Below are positions 37,388 through 44,449 of a stretch of 44,449 bases of DNA, one piece after another (position 1 is the stretch's first letter; each line of letters begins with the position of its first letter). The stretch is from Actinomycetota bacterium. GTDB lineage: Bacteria; Actinomycetota; Acidimicrobiia; IMCC26256; PALSA-610. The notes below the pieces were generated by a model. That model ran no database searches and had not been told where the DNA came from. It saw only the letters and a list, made by a program, of their open reading frames with translations. The position numbers and the translations under genes were made by a program. Where the stretch lies: the NCBI GenBank assembly GCA_005779395.1, contig SXJP01000047.1, forward strand, positions 1-44,449. The letters are read 5' to 3'.

Positions 37388-38275
37388 GTGGGCAGACAAC
37401 CACAAGGCCTCGGTCGCGGACTCTCGGCGATCCTCGCACCGCCAGAGCCAGAGGCGTTGCCGCACGAGAGCGCGGCCGCCTCCAACATGCGGATCCTCAG
37501 CGGCGAACTCGCCTCGGCACTATCGCAAAATGAGAGTGGGATCGGCCTCGTGTATCGAGCGCTAAATGCACTCGTCGACGAGTTCGCGCTTGAAGACGCG
37601 GCAATCGTCCTTGAAGAACCTCTGATCGGCAAGCAAATGTTTCGCGCTGGCCGTAGGCCGCTAGATGAAGATGACGAAGCTCTCCTCGATGCTCCGATCG
37701 GCCTCTATACCGAGCCACCTCTCGAGCATCACGAGTTCGACCGCGACCTAATCGTTAGTTTCTGCACTCTCGCGCTTCGCATGGACCTGTTGCGTTATGA
37801 CGCGTGGCACGACCCGCTCACAGCGCTCTACGACCGTCGGAGCTTTGATCGTCTACTCGAGATGGCAGTAGCACGGTCGACGCGATATGGGTGGTCCTTC
37901 ATGCTCGTGATCATCGACCTTGATGGACTGAAAAGGATCAACGACACGGGTGGCCACGCTGCAGGCGACGACATGCTTCGCGATCTTGGCGAACGCTTTC
38001 GTGCAGCGATGCGCTTCGGCGACAATGTCGCGCGAATCGGAGGCGACGAATTCGCGATGATTCTGCCGGGAACAGATACAGCCGGTGTAGCTACCCTTAT
38101 CGAACGCGTTCGGTCCGCTCCCGGGTTCGACACTGAGGTAGCGGAATTCAGCTATGGAATAGCTGTGTGCCCAGAAGATGCCGAAGACGTCGAGTCGTTG
38201 TTCCGGTTGGCTGACAGCCGCCAGTACGAAGAAAAGAATCGTCGGAGGGCGAACGGAGAGGCAGAGACGCGATGA
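37388..38275 (+). CDS. diguanylate cyclase with ParB-like N-terminal peptide
   Basis: The 295-residue protein has three parts. Residues 1-20 read MGRQPQGLGRGLSAILAPPE, nearly the same as the N-terminal ParA-binding tip of ParB proteins (GLGRGLSALL type). Residues about 35-130 are a helical/GAF-like region (LNALVDEFALEDAAIVLEEP). The GGDEF domain follows: DPLTALYDRRSFDRLL, LDGLKRINDTGGHAAGDDML, and GGDEF at 218-222 with an intact RxxD inhibition site (R209, D212) five residues before it. Active c-di-GMP synthesis with product feedback is expected. There is no membrane segment and no ParB HTH domain. It is divergent from argS (gap 37212-37387) and coupled by ATGA to the next gene. Confidence 0.9.
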   Translation: MGRQPQGLGRGLSAILAPPEPEALPHESAAASNMRILSGELASALSQNESGIGLVYRALNALVDEFALEDAAIVLEEPLIGKQMFRAGRRPLDEDDEALLDAPIGLYTEPPLEHHEFDRDLIVSFCTLALRMDLLRYDAWHDPLTALYDRRSFDRLLEMAVARSTRYGWSFMLVIIDLDGLKRINDTGGHAAGDDMLRDLGERFRAAMRFGDNVARIGGDEFAMILPGTDTAGVATLIERVRSAPGFDTEVAEFSYGIAVCPEDAEDVESLFRLADSRQYEEKNRRRANGEAETR

Positions 38276-38928
38276 ACCTCGACGACCTAGAACTCGAACT
38301 CAGAAGATTGCCGGGGGTGCGCGCTGCCGGCTTTGAAGATTCCGACGGGCTACTGCTAGTTCAGATACACGTAACGGCAGACGCAGCGCGTGACGACTCG
38401 ATTCCTGTATCGGCAACGCGTGTAGCTGCTAGGCACGCAGATCGACCGGTAGCAGTCGAAGTGATCCGTTGGCGCGACACCGATTCAGCGACTTACATCG
38501 AGTCTCCGTTAGACACGCAGTTCGACGACATACAGCCAACTCGCCACGTCACAGCGGAACCAGGCTCCCGAGTTTCTCGGCCGCGGTTGCTTGCAGTCAT
38601 CGCATTCCCAGACTCTGATGAGCTAGAAGTTCACATCATGCTCGGCGATCGACGAACTATCGGGCGTGCGGCTTCTGCAGACGGCCTGGTTGGTGCGGCC
38701 AACGCGACCCTCGCAGCGGTCGCGTCGCTCGGCATAAACCTAGACGTGTCTTGTGCTTGGGCCAGACCAGTCGATCGAAACGATTCGAGTTCGTTGACTG
38801 CCGTCTGTCTAATTTTAAACGGCGACGAACGTTACGGTTTGGCATCGGGATCGAGTCCTATCGACGGGGCTGCGCGCGCAACTCTCGACGCGCTCAATCG
38901 ACGTATCAGCTTGATTCTGCAGCCCTGA
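38272..38928 (+). CDS. hypothetical protein with an internal duplication
   Basis: The 218-residue cytoplasmic protein belongs to no family I recognise. The N-terminal 60 residues (MNLDDLELELRRLPGVRAAGF) look like a small alpha/beta unit. Residues about 100-218 seem to hold two copies of a strand-strand-helix unit: VHIMLGDRRTIGRA... GAANATLAAVASL, and VCLILNGDERYGLA... GAARATLDALNRR. The ATG overlaps the stop codon of the diguanylate cyclase gene, so the two are made together. This pairing suggests a partner or c-di-GMP-related role, which is inference only. The 3' end overlaps the convergent GT2 gene by 23 bases. Confidence 0.8.
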   Translation: MNLDDLELELRRLPGVRAAGFEDSDGLLLVQIHVTADAARDDSIPVSATRVAARHADRPVAVEVIRWRDTDSATYIESPLDTQFDDIQPTRHVTAEPGSRVSRPRLLAVIAFPDSDELEVHIMLGDRRTIGRAASADGLVGAANATLAAVASLGINLDVSCAWARPVDRNDSSSLTAVCLILNGDERYGLASGSSPIDGAARATLDALNRRISLILQP

Positions 38929-39814
38929 TTTTTCTGATTCCACGAAGCGTTCCGCGCGCTATTGATCGCTGTTCCGAGACGACCACGCCTGTGAGCAGCG
39001 CGCGAAACAGTTGCAGGCACACGCCGATCCAGAACCAGCGCATTTTGAGTATGCCGGTTCTATCGCTACATCGAAGATGTCGGACCCAAAGCTCGCGCGC
39101 TGCTGACTCCGCGCGGTCGGGACGATTCATCAGCGACTCAGTATGTGAGACACGCGCGTCGGCGAGAACTACAAGTTGCCAATCTTGCGCTACCCGATAG
39201 CTGAACTCGACGTCTTCGCCTTCTACGGTCAGCATCTCATTCGGACGATGTTCTGCGAACACTTCTCTTCTGTATGCCGTTGCTAGTCCAGCCAACCATT
39301 CGACGCGAAGAGACTCTTGCTTTGGCGTAACGACGCGAACATTGCGACCAGTTCGCAGCACAACACCCTCGATTGGCGAGTCGAGTCCGAGCGCGGCATC
39401 GAGTTTCCAAAGTCGCGGGCGCGCAGGTTGATTCAGAATTGTCGCGCCCACTCCACCGATTTCATGCGCGCTGTCAGCCGAAAACGCGCTCGCTATAGCG
39501 GTGAAATAATCAGGCTCTAATTCGACGTCGTCGTCAAGAAAGCAAATGATTTCGTTGCTCGTCGCTTCTATACCAACATTGCGTTGGTGCGGCAAGCCTG
39601 GGCCAGCGTGGAGGTACTGCAGCGTCGAACCGTCAGGCCATTGTTCTGCTCGTCGTTCAACTATTGACCGCGAAAGATCATCGTCGCTTGAGTCGACGAC
39701 GACGACCAGAGCCGGTATCGCTAGTTGTCTACCAACAGACGACAAGACCGCAGAAAGCTCGGCCGGGCGATGCCGAGTACAGATGATCAGGTCAAGTCTC
39801 GGGGCAGTCTTCAT
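38906..39814 (-). CDS. glycosyltransferase, GT2 family
   Basis: The 302-residue GT-A enzyme begins LDLIICTRHRPAELSAVLSS, has GPGLPHQRNVGIEATSNEII, the metal-binding CFLDDDVELEPDYF (DDD at about 94-96), and VEGEDVEFSYRV for the catalytic ED region. It has no multi-helix membrane domain, only a hydrophobic stretch near the C-terminus (WFWIGVCLQLFRALLTGVVV). It is a single gene between the GGDEF pair and the tRNA, well away from the main polysaccharide island. It may add a side sugar to a surface glycan. Confidence 0.9.
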   Translation of the reverse strand: MKTAPRLDLIICTRHRPAELSAVLSSVGRQLAIPALVVVVDSSDDDLSRSIVERRAEQWPDGSTLQYLHAGPGLPHQRNVGIEATSNEIICFLDDDVELEPDYFTAIASAFSADSAHEIGGVGATILNQPARPRLWKLDAALGLDSPIEGVVLRTGRNVRVVTPKQESLRVEWLAGLATAYRREVFAEHRPNEMLTVEGEDVEFSYRVAQDWQLVVLADARVSHTESLMNRPDRAESAARELWVRHLRCSDRTGILKMRWFWIGVCLQLFRALLTGVVVSEQRSIARGTLRGIRKIRAAESS

Positions 39815-39846
39815 CAGACCCCCACGCTAACGTGGCCGCTCTCCCA

Positions 39847-39918
39847 GCCCTCGTAGCTCAGGGGATAGAGCATTGGCCTCCGAAGCCATGTGCACAGGTT
39901 CGAATCCTGTCGAGGGCG
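39847..39918 (+). tRNA. tRNA-Arg (anticodon CCG)
   Basis: The cloverleaf can be drawn: acceptor GCCCTCG (39847-39853) with CGAGGGC (39911-39917), D arm GCTC/GAGC, an anticodon loop CTCCGAA giving anticodon CCG for codon CGG, and T arm ACAGG-TTCGAAT-CCTGT. The discriminator is G, and CCA is not encoded. The top pair of the anticodon stem appears to be a T-T mismatch. No duplicated tRNA end that would mark an integrated element was found nearby. Confidence 0.93.
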
Positions 39919-39935
39919 CCGACGAGTTACCAGCG

Positions 39936-40451
39936 TTACCTTGCTTCTTCCGCAAACCCTTGCAGTGAATCGAACGTGTATGTGCGCCCGTCGTCGGTGC
40001 AGACTGCGCCAGCAAACGTACCGAAAACTTGGTGGGTTTCGCTTCCATATTCGGATCCGCCATCGCCAGACTTGGAATGCTTGTCGTAGCGAGGCGTGAG
40101 CATCACATCGAGTTGGCCACCCGGATCTGCGATGTGCCAGGGCGCCATCGGGTCGTCCCAGTTGTAACTCCAGTCGAGTTCCCGCCCAATCTTGGTGAGC
40201 GCCCCATCGACGATGAATCCGTTCTCTGTGAAACCACTTCCCTCCGTCCACTTCGCGCCGAACTGCAGACCAATCGTTTGGTCGCCAATGGAACCAGCGC
40301 CACCGCCCCAGTTCCAGCTCAGTTCCGAAGGCCACCGCCCGCGTCCAACATCTAGAACTCCCCACGCGTCGCACTTGTCAGATCCTCCGACCTTCCATCG
40401 TCGAGGTGCGTACGTACAGATCCATGCCCTCGCAGCCGCCGGAACCGCCAC
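39936..40451 (-). pseudogene. C-terminal remnant of a DUF2804 protein
   Basis: The 171-codon frame matches the second half of DUF2804: AWGVLDVGRGRWPSE, SWNWGGGAG, LQFGAKWTEGSGFTENGF, DDPMAPWHIADPGGQLDVML and the end ETHQVFGTFAGAV... LQGFAEEAR. Full members are about twice as long and have an N-terminal domain that is absent here; an in-frame TAA lies seven codons upstream of the GTG used as start. The gap to the next gene (40452-40497) is too short to hold the rest. It lies 17 bases from the tRNA-Arg end. A truncated gene is the best reading; a short functional variant cannot be excluded. Confidence 0.65.
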
Positions 40452-40497
40452 AAGGTCGTCTACGACTTAGTTATCAACCACTATCGTCAGAGGAGTA

Positions 40498-41943
40498 ATG
40501 GTGCGCAACCGAGTTCTCACATTGGCTCTGCTCGCCTGTTCAATCCTGATTTTTACGCCGCCGCCCGCGCAAACCAGCGACGATTCAAACAACGGCTACT
40601 CGCAACAGCCAGACATCGTGTTGTTCCTCCTCGATGATCTGCGTTGGGATCAACTCAAGGGCTTACCAGCGGTGAGTGCATTGCAGTCAGACGGCGTTAC
40701 GTTCTCTAACGCTTTCGTGTCGAACCCCCTGTGTTGTCCGAGTCGAGCAAGCCTGCTGACCGGTGGTCGGTCGTGGCGGCATGGCGTTTGGACCAACGTT
40801 CCACCCCACGGCGGGTGGTCTGCTTTCGATGAGACCGACACGATCGCGACACGACTACATAGCAACGGTTACAGGACAGCGCTCGTCGGCAAATACTTCA
40901 ACCTCTATCGGCCGAGTGCGGGTCCGACACCGGCGCTCGAAGCCCCTCCAGGATGGGATCACTTCACCGGCATTCGCGGACTGACAGCGCGTTACACCGA
41001 CTACGACTTGATCACTGATGATTCGCTGAACTTCTTTGGTAGCGACGATCCGAAGAATTATTCGACCGATGTTCTGGCACGAGATGCGGAGTCGTTCATC
41101 GACGGAGCGCCCGCGGACTCTCCGCTCTTTTTGTACTTCGCTCCGATCGCGCCGCACATGCCTTTCGAGCCAGCGAAACGACACGCCAACGTTGTAGTCC
41201 CCCATCGCATGCTCCCTCCGCGGTCGGCGGCATTCAACGAAGCCGACGTCACAGATAAACCCGCGTACGTCCAGCAACGCCGATTGCTCTCCGATTCTGA
41301 CATCGCTCAAGTTACAAAGAGCGAACGCCACCAGTACCGAACGCTCTTGGCAGCAGATGAGGCGCTCGCCAGGATTCGAGAAGCACTCGTCCACCGCGGA
41401 ACCGCGAAAAATACTGTCTTTGTCCTGATGTCAGATAACGGCTACCTATGGGGCGAGCACCGTCTTACCGACTTGAAGGACGCTCCGTACGAAGACTCGA
41501 TACGTGTCCCGCTTGTGATTGCAACTCCATCAGAACGCCTCGATTCGACACGCTCGGCGCTCGTAACAGGCGAAGACGTCGCGGCGACTCTCGCTGCCGC
41601 TGGTGGCGTCAAACCGGTCTACGACGATGGTCGGTCTTTGCTCACGCTCCTTGCCGACGAAAATTTCGAACCGAGGCGGTATGTGCCGCTCGAGCACGTC
41701 GAGTACGACGCCTCGCCTGTCCCGACCTACTGCGGCGTCAGAACAACGCGCCTGAAACTCATCGTCTACGCCACAGGCGAAAGAGAGTTGTACGACCTCA
41801 TCCGCGATCCCGCAGAGTTGGTCAACCGCTACGAAGACCCGGCATTCCATGATGCAAGAAATTCTGCATGGAGCGTTCTATTGACATTCTGCGATCATCC
41901 GCCACCCGGCCTTGAACCGTTGGCACGCACGCCAGACGGATGA
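40498..41943 (+). CDS. secreted sulfatase (formylglycine type)
   Basis: The protein of about 481 residues has an N-terminal export signal (RVLTLALLACSILIF; a lipobox reading LLAC is possible but followed by more hydrophobic residues) and the sulfatase core. Metal-binding DD is at 46-47 (LFLLDDLRWD). The sulfatase signature PLCCPSRASLLTGG has Cys79 in C-x-P-S-R, the residue turned into formylglycine. YRTALVGKYFN, APHMPFEP, VFVLMSDNGYLWGEHRL and DLIRDPAELVN follow in the usual order. It resembles arylsulfatases and GlcNAc-6-sulfatases. The ATG at 40498 lies too close to GGAG, so the GTG at 40501 may be the real start. A maturation enzyme (FGE) is not in the window. Confidence 0.92.
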   Translation: MVRNRVLTLALLACSILIFTPPPAQTSDDSNNGYSQQPDIVLFLLDDLRWDQLKGLPAVSALQSDGVTFSNAFVSNPLCCPSRASLLTGGRSWRHGVWTNVPPHGGWSAFDETDTIATRLHSNGYRTALVGKYFNLYRPSAGPTPALEAPPGWDHFTGIRGLTARYTDYDLITDDSLNFFGSDDPKNYSTDVLARDAESFIDGAPADSPLFLYFAPIAPHMPFEPAKRHANVVVPHRMLPPRSAAFNEADVTDKPAYVQQRRLLSDSDIAQVTKSERHQYRTLLAADEALARIREALVHRGTAKNTVFVLMSDNGYLWGEHRLTDLKDAPYEDSIRVPLVIATPSERLDSTRSALVTGEDVAATLAAAGGVKPVYDDGRSLLTLLADENFEPRRYVPLEHVEYDASPVPTYCGVRTTRLKLIVYATGERELYDLIRDPAELVNRYEDPAFHDARNSAWSVLLTFCDHPPPGLEPLARTPDG

Positions 41944-41991
41944 TCTCACAGTCTCTAATATTTCGAATTCATCGCCTGTAACCTCGGCGCC

Positions 41992-43416
41992 ATGACTCTT
42001 GACCTCGCTTTGCCTTTTGGAGACCGTTCAGTCACCACTGGTGAGTGGATCGAAGTTCGTTCGCCATTCGATAATTCCCTCATCGCGCGCGTCCCGAAAT
42101 GCGACGAGACACATGTCGCCCACGCAGTTGCTATCGCAAAGTCGATCCATGCCGCAGGGCCCCTGCCCGCACACGAACGCGCTGCGATACTTGATCGTGC
42201 CGCGCTCGCGCTGAGTGATCGCATCGAGGAGTTCGCGCAGATCGTCGCCGCAGAGGCAGCAAAGCCAATAAAGACGGCGCGAGTTGAAGCCCAACGTGCT
42301 GTCAGCACCTTTCAGTTCGCGGCCGTCGCTGCTCGCACACTCGCTGGCGAGATGGTCCCGATGGAAGCATCCGCATCTGGCGCCGGGAAGCTGGCCTTCA
42401 CGTTGAAGGTGCCGATCGGAGTAGTCGGCGCGATCAGCCCATTCAATTTTCCACTCAACCTGGTCGTGCACAAGCTTGCTCCAGCTATCGCTGCAGGTTG
42501 TCCTGTTGTCCTCAAGCCAGCGAGCCAGACTCCCGTTTCCGCGATCCGCTTGGTTGAGCTTCTCGGAGATTGCGGGCTACCGGCAGGCCACATCAACGTG
42601 GTGACTGGTGGCGGAACATCTGTCGGCAACGCCATAGTCGAGCACGATGACATCGCGATGATCACCTTCACAGGCTCGCCTGAGGTTGGTTGGGGAATCC
42701 GGGCCAAGGCTCCCCGCAAGAAGGTCGGACTTGAACTCGGCAACAATGCACCGGTCATCATCGAACCGACTGGCGACTGGGAAACAGCAGCATCCAAGAT
42801 TGCAATTGCTGGGTTCAGCCATGCTGGACAATCGTGTATCAGCACCCAACGAATCTTTGTCCACGACTCTCTTGTCGAACAGTTCACCGACGCGTTAGTC
42901 GACAAGGTGAAGAACCTCGTCGTCGGTAATCCTCTCGACGAAACCACCGACGTCAGCGCGCTCATTTCCTTAAGCGAACGCGACCGCGTACACGGATGGG
43001 TGAAAGAAGCACATGCACAGGGCGCGGTCGTTCGCTGCGGCGGCGAGATCGGCGAAGATGGTGTCTTGCGTCCAACGATATTGAGCAATGTCTCGGATGA
43101 CATGAAGGTCTGCGCGCAAGAGATCTTCGGGCCAGTTGTTGGTATCGCTGTATACGACGATTTCGATGATGCTCTACGCCGCGCTAACACGACCCGTTAC
43201 GGGCTGCAGGCTGCAGTCTTTACTAGTCGAATTGATGATGCAATGAAGGCCGCGACAACACTCGACTTCGGTGGAGTTTGTATCAACGAAGTTCCTACAT
43301 TTAGAGCAGACCAACAACCGTACGGAGGCCTACGCGACAGTGGCAATACTCGTGAAGGACCGAAGTATGCAGTCGAAGAAATGACAGAGGCTCGCCTCAT
43401 CATCATCCAACTCTGA
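41992..43416 (+). CDS. NAD(P)-dependent aldehyde dehydrogenase
   Basis: The 474-residue enzyme has the full ALDH set: SPFNFPLN with Asn152, VLKPASQTP with Lys175, FTGSPEVG, LELGNNAP with Glu248, the nucleophile Cys282 in GFSHAGQSCIS, and QEIFGPVV. It oxidises an aldehyde to the acid. The protein is most like the broad glyceraldehyde/succinate-semialdehyde group; the substrate is not clear. It is 48 bases after the sulfatase on the same strand, and a joint role in sugar breakdown is possible but unproven. It converges on the repeat-protein gene. Confidence 0.95.
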   Translation: MTLDLALPFGDRSVTTGEWIEVRSPFDNSLIARVPKCDETHVAHAVAIAKSIHAAGPLPAHERAAILDRAALALSDRIEEFAQIVAAEAAKPIKTARVEAQRAVSTFQFAAVAARTLAGEMVPMEASASGAGKLAFTLKVPIGVVGAISPFNFPLNLVVHKLAPAIAAGCPVVLKPASQTPVSAIRLVELLGDCGLPAGHINVVTGGGTSVGNAIVEHDDIAMITFTGSPEVGWGIRAKAPRKKVGLELGNNAPVIIEPTGDWETAASKIAIAGFSHAGQSCISTQRIFVHDSLVEQFTDALVDKVKNLVVGNPLDETTDVSALISLSERDRVHGWVKEAHAQGAVVRCGGEIGEDGVLRPTILSNVSDDMKVCAQEIFGPVVGIAVYDDFDDALRRANTTRYGLQAAVFTSRIDDAMKAATTLDFGGVCINEVPTFRADQQPYGGLRDSGNTREGPKYAVEEMTEARLIIIQL

Positions 43417-43428
43417 AAGGCGGTTTAA

Positions 43429-44449
43429 TTAGTCGTCGTTGGTAATTGTGACGGTTCCGGTGCCGTCAGCGACCGTCAGCCTTGAGTCCGACGCCGACGA
43501 GTACGTACAGACTCCAGACACCGCCCGCGTGACCTTGCTGATCACAATCGAGTACGTCTCGTTCGCTTCAACAACAGTGTCGTAGTTGACCGTCGTAACA
43601 ATCGTCACGCTCAAAGAACCGGCCGCAATCTTTTTGAACACGGGTGGCGACGCTGCCACTGCGAGGTAATCCTGACTGCCGTTGAACGACGTGAACTTGC
43701 TCACACCAGTCGCCGTTCCGTTAAATGTGCTGTACCAGACACAGATTGCGTCTGGCATCCCGCCTGTCAAGGCGATAACCGACGTGGCTTTGTTCCGAAT
43801 CGTTCCGTTGCCTTCAACAACGCTCGTGTTCGCGATCGTGAGCGCAGGCACGGTGACGCTGAATGAGCGCGTCACTGGCGTTGCAGCTAGCCAGTCTTCG
43901 TCGCCAGCTTGAGTTGCCATAATCGTGCAGGTTCCGACTGCGACAATCGTTACGACACGAGATGCGAGCGAGCAAACGCTAGTCGTGGTCGAGGACAAAG
44001 CCACAGGCAGCAAGGAGTTCGAGGTAGCTGAAATTCGAAATGGCTTTGTGGTAGTGAACTTCGGGGCGATGACACCGAACGTGATCTTTTGAGTTGCGCC
44101 TATCACCTGAAATGAACGCACGACATCCGTAGCGGCGAACCAGTCTGCGTCGCCATCTTGCGAGGCAGTGATCTCACACGTTCCAACTGCGACGAGTGAG
44201 ACAGTCGCGCCAGTAACCGTGCATACAGCGTCGTCGCCTGAGACAAACGCGACAGTGAGTCCCGAAGAGGCGGTAGCGCTGAGAGTGAAATCTCCAGAAA
44301 GGCGGCCACGATCAGATAGCACCCCAAACGTGATCGACTGACTTGCCTCAGTCACATCAAAAGACTGCACAACATCATCCGCAGCGAACCACAAGCCATC
44401 GCCACCCTGCGATGCCGTGAGCTCACAAATCCCCATCGCAACCAACGAC
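43429..44449 (-). CDS. large surface repeat protein, C-terminal part (Ig-like repeats and Calx-beta)
   Basis: The frame is open to the right edge, so only the last 340 or so residues are seen. They contain tandem modules with an 83-residue period, each with ITFGV at its start, a strand ending VCTV or VCSL, then VAVGTC, ATQAGD or ASQDGD, W.AAT and V.RSF.V. The two cysteines in each module could form a disulfide. After the modules comes a Calx-beta-like domain (VEGNGTIRNKATS, DYLAVAASPP, VVEANETYSIVIS, GTGTVTITNDD). This domain is known to bind calcium in surface proteins. There is no sorting signal at the end, so the protein may be secreted or bound by other means. Confidence 0.85.
   Translation of the reverse strand, partial: SLVAMGICELTASQGGDGLWFAADDVVQSFDVTEASQSITFGVLSDRGRLSGDFTLSATASSGLTVAFVSGDDAVCTVTGATVSLVAVGTCEITASQDGDADWFAATDVVRSFQVIGATQKITFGVIAPKFTTTKPFRISATSNSLLPVALSSTTTSVCSLASRVVTIVAVGTCTIMATQAGDEDWLAATPVTRSFSVTVPALTIANTSVVEGNGTIRNKATSVIALTGGMPDAICVWYSTFNGTATGVSKFTSFNGSQDYLAVAASPPVFKKIAAGSLSVTIVTTVNYDTVVEANETYSIVISKVTRAVSGVCTYSSASDSRLTVADGTGTVTITNDD
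43849..44449 (-). repeat. tandem protein-repeat modules (83 codons)
   Basis: Two and a half modules are visible: a partial one at 44449-44338, a full one at 44337-44089 and a slightly shorter one at 44088-43849. They are similar at protein level and diverged at base level. More copies probably lie beyond the window. Confidence 0.75.

Noticed and set aside
37388..38275. ParB annotation suggested by the N-terminal peptide
   Set aside because: There is no ParB nuclease/CTPase core or HTH domain; the body of the protein is a GGDEF enzyme.
39847..39918. tRNA-Arg as attachment site of an integrated element
   Set aside because: No repeat of the tRNA 3' end, integrase or phage gene was found in the window.
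42312..43190. Minus-strand frame of 292 codons opposite the aldehyde dehydrogenase gene
   Set aside because: No domain pattern, biased composition and full overlap with a clear ALDH gene.

Overview
The window looks like a chromosomal segment of a high-G+C Gram-positive bacterium (Actinobacteria), probably of the Acidimicrobiia type. The evidence is gene order and gene style. The minus strand carries, scattered but in order, argS-lysA-hom-thrC, rho-rpmE-DUF1385, prfA-prmC, rpiB-glyA and wecA-atpZ-atpI-atpBEFHA, which is the order known around prfA and the atp operon of mycobacteria. Rho has the long disordered actinobacterial insertion, RpiB has the mycobacterial GEQ active-site signature, and two surface proteins end in LAXTG or LPXTG sorting signals. 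The assignment to Acidimicrobiia is inference; no rRNA is present.

Layout: 1-5059 is the front of the ATP synthase operon (atpA cut by the window edge) with atpI/atpZ accessory genes and the lipid-linked sugar transferase wecA. 5100-6786 is glyA-rpiB. 6845-17869 is an exopolysaccharide and cell-surface island: a cupredoxin-like LAXTG protein, three GT4 glycosyltransferases, an O-antigen-ligase-like polymerase, a Wzz/tyrosine-kinase fusion, a polyprenyl glycosylphosphotransferase, a tiny LPVTG peptide and a DUF4012 protein. 17948-19428 is a coupled pair of genes for iron-sulfur PD-(D/E)XK nuclease-like proteins. 19471-21377 is a thiolase-like gene with a DUF983 membrane protein. 21379-23315 is prmC-prfA, followed by a small calcium-loop protein gene and a flavin/diiron oxidoreductase pair (23472-26375). 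26426-29486 is DUF1385-rpmE-rho with a long rho leader. 29758-31745 is a PQQ-type sugar dehydrogenase lipoprotein gene and a short-chain dehydrogenase gene. 31836-37211 is the argS-lysA-hom-thrC operon. 37388-38928 is a diguanylate cyclase with a ParB-like N-terminal peptide, coupled to an unknown gene. 38906-44449 holds a GT2 glycosyltransferase, tRNA-Arg(CCG), a truncated DUF2804 gene, a sulfatase, an aldehyde dehydrogenase and the C-terminal part of a large Cys-containing repeat protein that runs off the edge.

How it fits together: the minus-strand housekeeping genes (translation termination, ATP synthesis, Thr/Lys pathway, one-carbon metabolism) form an ancestral block opened at several places by accessory genes. 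The island encodes most steps of a Wzy-type polysaccharide pathway except a recognisable flippase. The most interesting loci are the tandem Fe-S nuclease pair at 17948-19428 and the GGDEF protein at 37388 whose first 16 residues look like the ParA-binding tip of ParB. No CRISPR array, transposase, insertion sequence or rRNA was seen. No gene-free gap exceeds 300 bases; the longest is the rho leader region (29487-29757).
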